Origin: Brienomyrus brachyistius
Taxonomy: Eukaryota; Chordata; Actinopteri; Osteoglossiformes; Mormyridae
Direction: 5' to 3'
DNA length: 64,000 nucleotides
Assembly: GCF_023856365.1 (NCBI RefSeq)
Contig: NC_064536.1
Span: 35,518,776 to 35,582,775 of the forward strand
Under the pieces are notes generated by a model that was given only the letters and a program-made list of their open reading frames with translations, was not told the origin of the DNA and searched no databases. Of this stretch, positions 53,956 to 64,000 are shown piece after piece; position 1 is the first letter of the stretch, and each line of letters starts with the position of its first letter. A program made the translations under genes and the position numbers.

Positions 53956-56900
53956 TGACGAGTCGGGAGTGACGCTTGGGCAGCCCCATCTTTTTAAACA
54001 GGATTTAAGTTCCTTGGTGAGTAAATGTCTCTTTCTTACCGAGCCCGTCGAGAGTAAGGTTAGAATCTGCATCGGCTCGTGTAAAGACGCGTCGGGCCGC
54101 GTATATCTGTATGGGCGGATAATGAAAGCCGGTAGCCAGACCGCACATGATGCGAGTGATGTAGGACCCACGGCGGCATGGTTCTTCGGTCAATGGGGAT
54201 CTTCACAACACATACGCCAAAGCCCTATTCCGCCTAACATACCTCTTGAGCCCCGTTACACGACTCGGGTCACCTGCCCGCGGAGTGCCAGGAAACTCCA
54301 GACACAGGAAATCAACATCAGCTGTTGCCGTTAACGTGGACGATGCCTTATAAACGCCGTCGTTAAATTAGGATTTAGCTGTAACAGTACAGTATCCAGG
54401 CCTTCGTACAGCGGCCCTCTGCAGAGTTTGGAGTCGCCGTAAACCAGTGTCACGGAACCCTGCGTGTTTTATGTTACAGTAATGAGCCTCTGAGTCTATT
54501 GCGCTGGGCGTTTTCCCCACAACCTCAACTGAAGACTCAGATCATGTGCTACGATTGTACATACCATCTCTAACTCATAGCTGTTTCACACTGTAAAAAG
54601 TTAGCCATAGGTCGGGCTGTTTTTTTTTTTTTTTTTTTTTTTTTAAGCTTTCTGTGTGTTTAGCAAGGAATTGAATACAACATGGGAAGTGGTACGTTGC
54701 AAATCCCGTGGCTGGCAGAGTGATATCACTATTTGCTCTTTGAGCAAGACCCTTAAGTGTTTGCTAAAAAAATGCATGTAAATGTAAAGGGCACAATTCA
54801 ACATATATATGGCTACTGACTAAATAATGCTTTCTCAATTAAGTGTCCACCAGTGGTTCTAAATCCTGTCTCTAGGTCCCCCACCAGAATGTTTTCATTT
54901 CAACCCTACCTCAATCAGGCTTATATGATCCTTAATAGGCTAATATTGAATATGAGAGGTTGAAAGCAGTGTGGGTTGTAATGAAAACATTCTGGCAGTG
55001 GTCCTTCGGGAACAGGATTGAGAACTACTGGTGATGAAATGGAGGTGGACGGTTTTCATGAAGAACTGCATGTATGTAAAACATTTCCGTGGTTGACCCC
55101 CCCTCTCCCCACCCAACAGGATGTCAGCACACTGTCGCCACTCTCCCCTGAAATCATCAGCAGGCAGGCCACCATCAATATCGGTAAGTTTCACGCACAC
55201 AAACAGATCACTGTCGCTTGTGCTTTCCGTCTGTTTTTTGCTGATTCTGCCATACACCTTGCTAGGCACCATCGGACATGTGGCCCATGGGAAGTCCACG
55301 GTGGTGAAAGCCATCTCGGGGGTGCACACCGTCAGGTTCAAGAATGAACTGGAGAGGAACATCACTATCAAGCTTGGCTATGCCAATGCTAAGGTGAGGG
55401 GCTCGGTCACTGCCGGGGGGGGCTGTCTGTGCTGGGTTCCCGGTTTGACCCGTCTGTTTCCTCACGCCCACCACTGTCTGACCACAGATATACAAGCTGG
55501 ATGACCTCAGCTGTCCCAGGCCAGAGTGCTACCGCTCGTGTGGGAGCAGCACCCCCGACGAGTTCCCCACAGACATTCCAGGCACCAAGGGCAACTTCAA
55601 ACTCGTCAGGTAAGCCAGCTATCAGCTGAAGCTTGCGGCTTGAAACTGAGGCTGGGCACCACCCTGCTTGTTTTCCAGCTATCCCTGCCCCACACACAAG
55701 TCCCAGCTGTCTTTCAGCTTCTGATTACCTGGATCAGGTGTGTTCAGTCAATCAGCAGTGTGTAGGGCAGGGATAGCTGGAAAACAAGCAGGGCAGTGGG
55801 TTCCGAGGATCAAGTTTCAGAATTGTATTAGGCCAACTAAAACCAGAAAGTACATGTAAACGTGTTTGTCCGACTGAAATTGTACTAATTCAAATTTCTG
55901 TTAGTCTGATTAAGACACTCAAATAATGCGATTGGGAATCGATTTACTCCTGCATGTATACGTTCAGTCAGACTCAAACTGGCCTAGGCGCTATTGCACA
56001 TGCTCCATAGTTTCTACCCCTGGGCTTTGACCCGGAAATAACAGAAGAAGTTTGGAGCATAGCAGAGGACATACAGCATGTATGAAATATACAGCGTGTA
56101 AAGCTGTCCAGTTCATCGCTCAACAAAAGGGTGCTTTTCCCTCCGCACCAAGTACCGTACTTTTGGTACTTTAAGAAGTTATCAAAACTATGGTACTTCA
56201 AGGTGTTGGTTTTCCACTGGTGTAAAGACCGGTACCAGCGGCAAATGACATCACAAAGCGAGGTGACGTGCAAATTTAATACCAGCAATGCATGTTGTGC
56301 ACATCCAATTTTTACATCGCTAGTTAGCTAGATTAAAATCAGACTTTTTCTTCTTTTAAACCTTCAGTTTGGTATGGATATTAGCGCAGGGAGTTTAAGT
56401 CTTGCGAAAACATTTTTTACTCTCTCATAGGAATACAACCTTGCATTTTAATGTTAATCTTGAAAAGGAATAATCTATTACGTGTTTAAAGAGGAGAGAG
56501 GTAAGAAGCATGCACTGATACAGTGTGTTGCCGCACTCGTCACAAGACAAACCACCTCAGGAATGAGAACCTGAGTGCAACCCCCAAGTTTTTTCCCTGT
56601 AAGTTGGAGGACCTCCTTATAAGGCTGGATGTAGATTAACGTCATATCCAGGAAGAAGCAATTGCAGATTTAAGGACTTCGCTCAAGGGCCCAGTGGAGT
56701 AGAATAACTCTGGGCATTGATGGGATTTAAACCTGCAACCTTCCAGTTACTGGCACAGATCTCTAGCCTCAGAGCCACTACTCCACCCATGTTTAAAAAT
56801 CAGTTTAATGTTTACCTCCGCTGCTTTTCCATGAGATCTGCATGTGTTCTCCAAAATAATCATAATCATTTTCGTCCTTGCTGTTTAAATCACTCCTAGA

Positions 56901-59900
56901 CAGGTTCGTGAGAAATTTATGTTGAATTCCTTTTTTAGTTTCATAAGTACCTCAATATTTATTACAACAAAATCACATTGCAATATTTGAAAAATACCGT
57001 GCTGTCATGGAGTATATTACAAAATACTTTATTTCTTGTTCTGCTATCTTGATCACAGTTAAAGCTTATGTCACTTAATCCAGGCATCCATTCTTATGAA
57101 TTGTTTTTTTACATCTGTGACGTAATATATCAACTGGAAAAAGCCCAATACTAACGAGCTGAAAGGAGTCATATCACCACCTATAGTAGTGGAGTCAGAC
57201 ATATTTCGATTAATAAATCGATTCCCTTCCCATGTATGTATGCTGAGACAGTAGCCTGATTAAATGGCGTAGTCCAGCTATGACCGTAGCTCGGCTTAGC
57301 TGTGCATGTGAATGTACTGACTGAGGGAGTCAGAACAACGCGACGAATACACGCCCACTTTTATGGTATGGAATTATGGTAACTTTTCATTATAGAATGA
57401 ATTTCTCCTCTGCCTGGGTGGACTGTGGAGTTTGCATGTTCTCCCCATGTCGTCGTGGGGTTTTCTCCGGGTACTCCGGTTTCCCCCCACAGTCCAAAGA
57501 CATGCTGAAGCTGATTGGAGTTACTAAGTTCCCCGTAGGAGTGCATGTGTGAGTGAATGGTGTGTGAGTGTGCCCTACAATGGGCTGGCCCCCCATCCTG
57601 GGTTGTTCCCTGCCTTGTGCCCATGGCTTCCAGGATAGGCTCCGGACCCCCCGCGACCCAGAAGGATAAGCGGTTTGGAAAATGGAGGGAGGGATGGATG
57701 GAATTTCTCCTCTATCTCCTGATAACATTTGACAAATAATTGACCAGTGAGAAAATCTCTTATGAAATAATCTATATCATTTATATTTATTTGTACTAGT
57801 TAGAAATTTGTATTCATGATGCCCTTATGTATGATTACTTTCAATCTCACATTTTAGCATTGCTGCAAAACCGTTCACTGATGGCTATGTAAAGATAGGT
57901 TTCTATTTGTGGTGCTAAGGGTGTTTCATTACATTATGGGCTGGTTTATAAAGTAATTTCTGCAAAAATGCATTTTTTCACGCTTCTAAAGTAATGTTCT
58001 TTCAGCGATTCCTGTTTTTCATTGGACAGTGATGGTAAACTAGGATTGGGGAGTGAACACCTGGGCCTGAACACTCAGGGTCTCCAGTAGGAGGCGCTGG
58101 TGTCTTACCCTACCTCTCCCTCACAGGCATGTGTCCTTTGTGGACTGTCCTGGTCATGACATCCTGATGGCCACCATGCTGAACGGAGCAGCAGTGATGG
58201 ACGCTGCCCTCTTACTCATTGGTGAGCAGCCACCTTCTCGTCACTGGGACACAACATGCCGCTTGTCGCTCACTTACCCATAACACTCTCCCCCCCACAG
58301 CGGGTAATGAGTCGTGTCCGCAGCCCCAGACATCGGAGCACCTGGCCGCCATCGAGATCATGAAGCTGAAGCACATCCTCATCCTGCAGAACAAGATCGA
58401 CCTGGTGAAGGAGAGCCAGGCCAAAGAGCAATATGAGCAGATCCTGGCCTTCGTACAGGGTGAGGCACGTGGGGTGGGGTGGGATGGGGTGGGATGCCTT
58501 CACTGTCATTGTAACAAGTTACAGGAAATTCAACGTGTGTGATTATACAGCAATGCTTTGATGTACATGTGAATATTAAGGGTAAATGAACTAGATTAAG
58601 TAAATAAAAATGTAAAGTATCAAAAATATAAAATATGAGATAATGAAAGACATAAGGTAGAGAAAGCAACTTTGTTTGACACGTGGCAGCATGTTTAGTA
58701 AAGATTTTCATATTTCTGTATGTGTATGTGGTACGAGGTAAGCATGTATTACAACAGTGCAACCATGAGTACGTTATCTGTGCCCACCTCTATTGTCATG
58801 CTCTGCGAGGGCAAGGCCTTAGGATTTGCTGTGTGGTCTGGTGCCCCCTGCAGGTACGGTGGCGGAGGGGGCCCCTATCATTCCCATCTCTGCTCAGCTG
58901 AAGTACAACATTGAGGTGGTGTGCGAATACATAGTCAAGAAGATTCCCGTGCCGCTGCGCGACTTCACGTCCGAGCCCCGTCTTATCGGTGAGCCGCCGC
59001 TGGCGCTTCCTGTCTGCTTCCGTGGAGACGTCTGGGAATGGTGAAAAAGTCCACCAGGGTCTGCCTGTGATAAATATCCATTAGTGAAATGCTCAAGAGT
59101 TACATGTTGTTCCGTAGAGACCGGATAGGCAGGAAGGGAGGTGGTGTGTTGCAGTATATGTAAAAGAACTTGCAGGCAAGGGAGCTCACTGATAAAAATA
59201 AAAGTACAGAAGCTGTATGGATAAAACTAGATGATAAAAACTCAAATGGCCTAATTGTCGGTGTTTGTTGTAGACCATCTAATGTAGCTGCAAAGGAGAG
59301 CAGAATGTTATATGACGATATCAGGATTATGAGTAAAAAAAAATGATGTGGTGGTTATGGGTGGTTTTAATTTACCTGGGATACAGTGGGACACAGTCTC
59401 TGGCTCTTCTGTAAATCAACTTGAGATGGTGCAATTAGTACAGGATTGTGTTTTTTTTTTTTTTTTTTAACTCGGTTTGTTAATACCCCTACAGGGGAGA
59501 AGACCTTCTTGATCTTTTTCTCTAATAACCAGGATAGGATTGGAAAATTAGAGGTTTTAGAACCACTGGACGGTAGTGATCATAACATGGATAAATTCAA
59601 GGTTAATTTTAGTGTCCAAAGAGCAAAGTCCGAAACAAAAATATACAGTGTTAGGAATGTTAACTTTAATGGTATGAGTCTGAAATTAAAAACTGTAAAC
59701 TAGATGGAGTTAAAGAGCAAAACAGTTGAAGAGGCATGGGAATTTTTTAAAAGCACATTGATACAAGTGCAAGAGGACTTCATACCTGTTTTCAGCAAAA
59801 CTAAATCTAGGAAACTGCAACCAAGGTGGTTTACTAAGGAAATTATGAATAAGTCAGGAGGAAAAGGGCTCGGTTCCCAAATGGAAAATTACTAGCGATG

Positions 59901-62900
59901 TCAGAATAAGGCAGGAGCGTCCAAGTCTAGAGGTTCAGTTAAAAAATATTAGACTTGCTAAGAGGAAGATTGCGTTGGAAGCTAAGGATGACATTAAGGT
60001 TCTTTCAACATTGTAACCAAAGGAGTTTCAAAGCTGAAATCACTAATAGTAGAATTTAATAGTAGTACAGGATAGTAAAGGTCTAATAATTAAAAATGAA
60101 ACCGATATAGTTAATGACTGACTACAGTGAATAGCTGTGCAAAACAGAGGACGCCAGTGACATACCCGCTCTTATTACTAGTCCAGTGTCGTGTGCGTGT
60201 GTATGGTGTATACACACATACACACAAACACTGACAGAGCTCTGGAAATAAATAGAGACCAATGCACTTGTAAATCCTGGTTTAACCGTGATTCTGCTGG
60301 CAGAAGACTATACTGAGCAGCAGGTTGTTTCTAGGCTCAAAATTGCTAAGACACCAGTACACAAGAATAAGGTGAAGCAGGAGACACTGGGAACGACCAG
60401 AAACCAGCCAGGCGGAGGGCGGAAGTGACTTTCTAATGCCAGAGATGACTGTTAACTTATCTGACAGTTTCTCATGAATCGTAGGATGTCAAGTGACCTT
60501 CAGAAGGAATGGAGAACATTAAGTGCAGGTGTGAAGTGCACTGCTAGGACAGTTCATATCAGGCTCCTAGAAGCAGGACATAAGTCCCATAAAGCAAGGA
60601 AGAAGCCCTTCATTAATGAGAAACAGAGAAGAGCCAGGCTGCAGTTTGCAAAAAAAAAATATATATATATATATCATTCACAGACACACAGAGAAATCAG
60701 TGAAACAAAAAATATGCAAATTTTTTCCAAAGCAGTGTGTGTATTTCATATTATATATAATATACACACTCCCAGACGCTCCTCTACTTATAAATGAGTT
60801 GCGTTCCGAATGGCCGTTCGTAACTTGAAATGTTTTCAAGTCGTTATTGAATATCATTTTAAGGGTAACTAGGATGCTGGGAGTACGCACGCTATGCTGC
60901 CGCGCTCTGGGAGTAGCGGGCAGAAGTCGCACTAGGCATAATTGGCGCACAGAAAAAAATTGAGGTTGTGGACAGGAAACAGGAGCCCAAGGAACACAAT
61001 TTGGATTTACAGTCCTCTTTGTTTCTTATGTCTGAAAGTACGTAAGTAGAGGAGCATGTCTGTGTGTGTATGTATGTATGTGTGTTTATATGTGTATATA
61101 TATAATATACAGAAGCTGATGCGTTACAAAGCCTAGCTAAGCTCAAATAATTTCAGTATTACTTCAACTTTCAGAAATCCTTATCTGCTGGTGTGGTACC
61201 TTCTGATTGGAAGCATGCTAATATAACACCCATATTCAAAAAATGTGATGGAGGTAACCCAGAAAACTATAGGCCAATTAGTTTAGCTTGTATATTTGGA
61301 AAAATAATAGAAGCTGTACCCCAAGCGAAAATGGTAGATTAGCTGGATTCATATGACTTTATGAGGGATAGTCAACATGGATTTAAGAGAAGTACATCCT
61401 GTTTTAACTAATCTGCTTGAGTTCTTTGAGGAAGCTACAAGAGAAATTGATTACATAAAGGCCTATGATCTGATCTACTGATTTCCAGAAGGCCTTTGAT
61501 GTTGTCCCCCACAAACAGCTCCTGCTTTAAGATCAAAGTAGCAGGGATTTTAGGAACTGTAGCAGCTTGGATCGAAAACTGGTTCACAAACAGGAAGCTG
61601 CGGGTAGTTATTAAAGGTGCAATGTCACAGTGGGCCTGTGTTCATAGTGGGGTACCGCAGGGTTCAATTTTAGGACCACTATTGTTCCTAATTTACATTA
61701 ATGATATTGACACCAATACGTACAGTAAACTGGTTAAATTTGCCGATGACGACAAGGTATATTGACAACATAGGTAAATGTAAGGTAATCCATGCAGGGA
61801 GCAGAAATATAAAGTACAGATATTTTATGGGTTCCACGGAAATAAAGGTAGCTGATTACGAGAAAGATCTCGGTGTGTATGTTAATGCTTCTATGTCCCA
61901 CTCTCAATAGTGTGGGGAAGTAATTAAAAAGGCCAATAGGATGTTGGGTTACATCTCTAGGTGTGTGGAGTTTGTCAAGGGAGGTGATGCTATGATTATA
62001 CAATTCCTTGGTACGACCTCTAGTAGAATATTGTGTGCAGGTTTAGTCACCATATCTTAAGAAGGACATTGCTGCTTTGGAAAGGCTTCAATGTAGGGCT
62101 GCAAAAATGTTTCCTGATCTTAGAGGAATGTCTTATGAGGAGAGGTTAGCTGAGCTGAATCCATTCAGCCTCAAGCAAAGGAGACTAAGGGGGGACATGA
62201 TCTAGGTGTATAAGATTTTAACAGGTCTGGATGCTGTTCAGGCAAATGGATATTTTAATATTAGTTTAAATACTAGAATTCGTGGCCACAGGTGGAAATT
62301 AGTGGGCTACAGCTTTGGGATCCTTTAACCCTCTGGAGTCAACGGCATCGTCCTCGGTGCTGCATATGTTTCTTGTGTATTTCAGTTCATAACTCGCTGA
62401 AATCTTATCGTAGAAACATAAGAAACACTGACTAAATCCGTAATCTGTCTTCTTTTTAAAACGTCCATTGTCGGAAGTATTAAAGTTTTTAAAATTAGGT
62501 TAAACCGGCAAAAAAGTAAACTGTCACATTACTTTGTTTTACCTGCATTTGGGGCGTGTAGCGCCGCTCCCACCTGAAAATTGTTATTCGCATTATAAAT
62601 AGCAGCATTTCCGCGTATTCAAATTGAATTCGCATGGTAATTAGATGAACGACACAGCAGTGAAATGCGATCCAGATACATCCCCATCAGTGCCATAAAA
62701 GGGGGGGGGGACGTGGCCAGGTGTCAATGGCTCATTCATGCACAATAAAGTTGCTATGTATTCAATGAAAGGAGCTGAGAAATAGACATGTTTTTCTTAT
62801 TTATTTATCCAACTGCATGTTGCAGCTACACCATTTAGTTACCTTCATATAGCCAAGACTTTGTTGATCAGATATCTGGGACCAAAAGAAACTTCCACCA

Positions 62901-63940
62901 TTGCTTACTATGTACTTATGTTTCTGGAAGTATTCCAAACTGCATTTTGTTATGTCTATACTTTGTCACATTACAAACTTCACATAAATCTGACATATTT
63001 ACAAAGTACACTAAAATTAAGATGAGTTTAATGCCAAAACCAATGTATAAGAGAATATATTTGCCATGAATTAAATTTGATATTGAATGAAATGAAATGA
63101 AAGTCAGTGAAAGTGTGTTTCCCCACCCCTAAACCTCAGAGGGTTAAACATAGCTCAGAGTTGTAACATTTCCTAGCTCTTAGTTGAATTCTCCCCAAGC
63201 AAGCTTGATGGGTCAAATATGGGAGGTATTTTCTGCAAAAAAATAAAATGAAAAAAAATTATAAATTATCTCCGCTTTGCCATTTAGTTTCCAAAGTCTG
63301 TGCGCAAAAATCCTGCAAAAATGAAAATTAAAATGAAATGGCATCGTTCTCTGGGTTTCAGACTGAATGAGTAAAGTGGCTCTCAGTTGCATTAAGGGGT
63401 AAGAGCTGTGGGCTTCCTGCCTTTAGGGGGCGGTCTCACTGCTGCTTTCTGTCTTGCAGTGATCCGGTCGTTTGATGTAAACAAGCCGGGCTGCGAGGTG
63501 GATGACCTGAAAGGGGGTGTGGCCGGGGGCAGCATCCTCAAAGGGGTCCTGAAGGTGAGTCACCCTTGTCCTGCAACCCTGCACCTGATTGGCTGGAGGG
63601 TATCCCATCCATCCAATTATGCAGCTGTCATGAGCATGAAAAACATTATGTAAGAGGCTGCAGGTATGAACTGTGCACAAGGCTGTCCAGTGCTTGTGAA
63701 TCGGTGTTTGTGGGATTTGGTGCAGTGATGTCCATCATCCTCCAGGAGGCATCAGTACAGCCTCGCTTCACGCCCATCTCTTCCTGACCACGCAGGTGGG
63801 CCAGGAGCTGGAAGTGCGGCCCGGCATTGTTTCCAAGGACCATGAGGGGAAGCTCATGTGCAAACCCATCTTTTCCAAGATCGTCTCGCTGTTCGCTGAG
63901 CATAACGACCTGCAGTACGCTGCGCCCGGCGGGCTCATCG
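53948..63940 (+). CDS. eif2s3: eif2s3, eIF2 gamma subunit (5' part, first nine coding exons)
   Basis: Exons: 53948-54016, 55120-55183, 55266-55393, 55488-55609, 58127-58221, 58301-58459, 58854-58988, 63460-63554, 63796-63940, all GT-AG with consistent phases. The last exon ends in phase 1 at GLI-G and the gene continues past the right edge. eIF2 gamma is the GTP-binding core of the factor that carries initiator Met-tRNA to the 40S ribosome. Visible motifs: P-loop GHVAHGKST, switch region [13 protein letters not shown], zinc knuckle [16 protein letters not shown] (G3), NKID (G4), SAQ (G5). Translated residues are nearly identical to human EIF2S3. Introns 1, 4 and 7 carry MITEs, SINEs and a layered CR1. 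About 337 residues are encoded here; the end of domain II and domain III lie outside. Confidence 0.95.
54655..54795 (+). repeat. Old SINE-like repeat in eif2s3 intron 1
   Basis: GTTGCAAATCCCGTGGC resembles a decayed B box, followed by CTTTGAGCAAGACCCTTAAG, a block frequent in fish SINEs. A (T) run at 54621-54644 precedes it. Confidence 0.45.
54848..55033. mobile_element. Short inverted-repeat MITE in eif2s3 intron 1
   Basis: CACCAGTGGTTCTAAATCCTG at the left and the inverted CAGGATTGAGAACTACTGGTG at the right, with sub-terminal AGAATGTTTTCATTTCAACCC also inverted. About 186 bp; ends 85 bases before exon 2. Confidence 0.75.
55640..55797. mobile_element. Inverted-repeat MITE in eif2s3 intron 4
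   Basis: CCCTGCTTGTTTTCCAGCTATCCCTGCCC and its inverted copy GGGCAGGGATAGCTGGAAAA.. face each other about 70 bases apart, with weaker similarity outside. It begins about 30 bases after the exon 4 donor. Confidence 0.7.
56660..56800 (-). repeat. tRNA-derived SINE in eif2s3 intron 4
   Basis: In reverse it reads GGTGGAGTAGTGGCTCTGAGGC (A-box region), AAGGTTGCAGGTTTAAATCCC (B box), then CCACTGGGCCCTTGAGCGAAG. Confidence 0.65.
57412..57702 (+). repeat. tRNA-type SINE, 5'-truncated, in eif2s3 intron 4
   Basis: Same family as the 9.3- and 38.1-kb copies, starting at GCCTGGGTGGACTGTGGAG and ending with AGCGGTTTGGAAAATGG and (GGGA/TGGA) repeats. The B box is lost. Confidence 0.7.
60225..60655 (+). 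mobile_element. Tc1-like transposase fragment within the CR1
   Basis: A plus-strand frame reads [40 protein letters not shown] and [17 protein letters not shown], the middle (DNA-binding to catalytic linker) part of a fish Tc1 transposase. This is a different subfamily from the 6.6-kb element. It ends in an A-rich/AT run and the catalytic part is missing. Confidence 0.75.
60772..61061. mobile_element. MITE with CAGAC..GCTCCTCTACTTA ends
   Basis: The left end CAGACGCTCCTCTACTTATA and the inverted right end (CAGACATGCTCCTCTACTTA) match except for a small indel. About 290 bp, non-coding. Confidence 0.6.
62329..63143. mobile_element. piggyBac-like MITE with TTAA target duplication
   Basis: Starts CCCTCTGGAGTC and ends CCTCAGAGGG, a short imperfect inverted end pair, flanked by TTAA at 62325-62328 and 63144-63147. 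The CR1 tail sequence continues on the far side (ACATAGCTCAGAG). TTAA specificity is the hallmark of piggyBac. No transposase is encoded. Confidence 0.7.
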
Positions 63941-64000
63941 GTATGCCAGCACCCCATCTCCCTCTCATACCCCAGGCCTATACATGAGGGCCCCCTAGTG

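Larger units (their letters stand above)
59090..63240 (+). mobile_element. CR1 LINE with nested elements in eif2s3 intron 7
   Basis: Endonuclease pieces ([13 protein letters not shown] frames, [20 protein letters not shown]) run from 59090 to about 60130. The RT part resumes at ~61110 ([42 protein letters not shown]) and continues to 62328. The last tail piece lies at 63148-63215. It is full of stops and frameshifts. Three inserts split it: Tc1-derived sequence and a MITE within 60130-61110, and a piggyBac-like MITE at 62329-63143. Confidence 0.85.

Overview
This is a piece of a vertebrate nuclear genome, almost certainly a ray-finned (probably teleost) fish. The genes have GT-AG introns and CpG-rich promoters. 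Introns and spacers are packed with fish-type transposons: CR1 and L1/Tx1 LINEs, Tc1, hAT, PIF/Harbinger and piggyBac-like DNA elements, tRNA-type SINEs and Gypsy-like LTR elements. The gene order follows human Xp22.1: RPS6KA3 and PDHA1, then PRDX4, ACOT9, SAT1, KLHL15 and EIF2S3. All exon models come from matching translated pieces to known proteins and checking splice sites and reading phase by hand.

Layout. 0.4-0.5 kb (-): first coding exon of rps6ka3 in a CpG-rich promoter. 4.4-6.5 kb (-): a decayed, intron-containing PDHA1 pseudogene. 6.6-9.1 kb: a Tc1 element carrying a CR1 and a solo LTR inside it. 9.8-10.7 kb: a Harbinger derivative. 11.4-13.9 kb (+): complete seven-exon prdx4. 14.9-25.9 kb (-): complete 15-exon acot9, with a 46-bp minisatellite and a CA/GC-box array in two of its introns. 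26-43 kb: a repeat-rich stretch with no host gene seen, holding two related non-autonomous LTR families and a long CR1. 43.2-45.1 kb (+): complete sat1 with promoter. 49.3-52.6 kb (-): klhl15, whose short coding intron is mostly minisatellite. 53.9 kb to the right edge (+): first nine coding exons of eif2s3.

The genes are housekeeping or stress genes: ER peroxiredoxin, mitochondrial acyl-CoA thioesterase, polyamine acetyltransferase, a Cullin-3 adaptor and the gamma subunit of eIF2. They are linked by ancient synteny and do not form an operon or a single pathway.

The most unusual signals are: (1) an LTR retroelement with an exact 5-bp target duplication, no visible pol gene, and a 12-nt match between mid-LTR and the bases just after the 5' LTR, which predicts Tf1/sushi-like self-priming; (2) a small inversion proven by a flipped hAT target duplication; (3) minisatellites in acot9 and klhl15 introns, one carrying a Pol III B-box-like motif in every unit; (4) the PDHA1 pseudogene; and (5) two upstream start codons before sat1.
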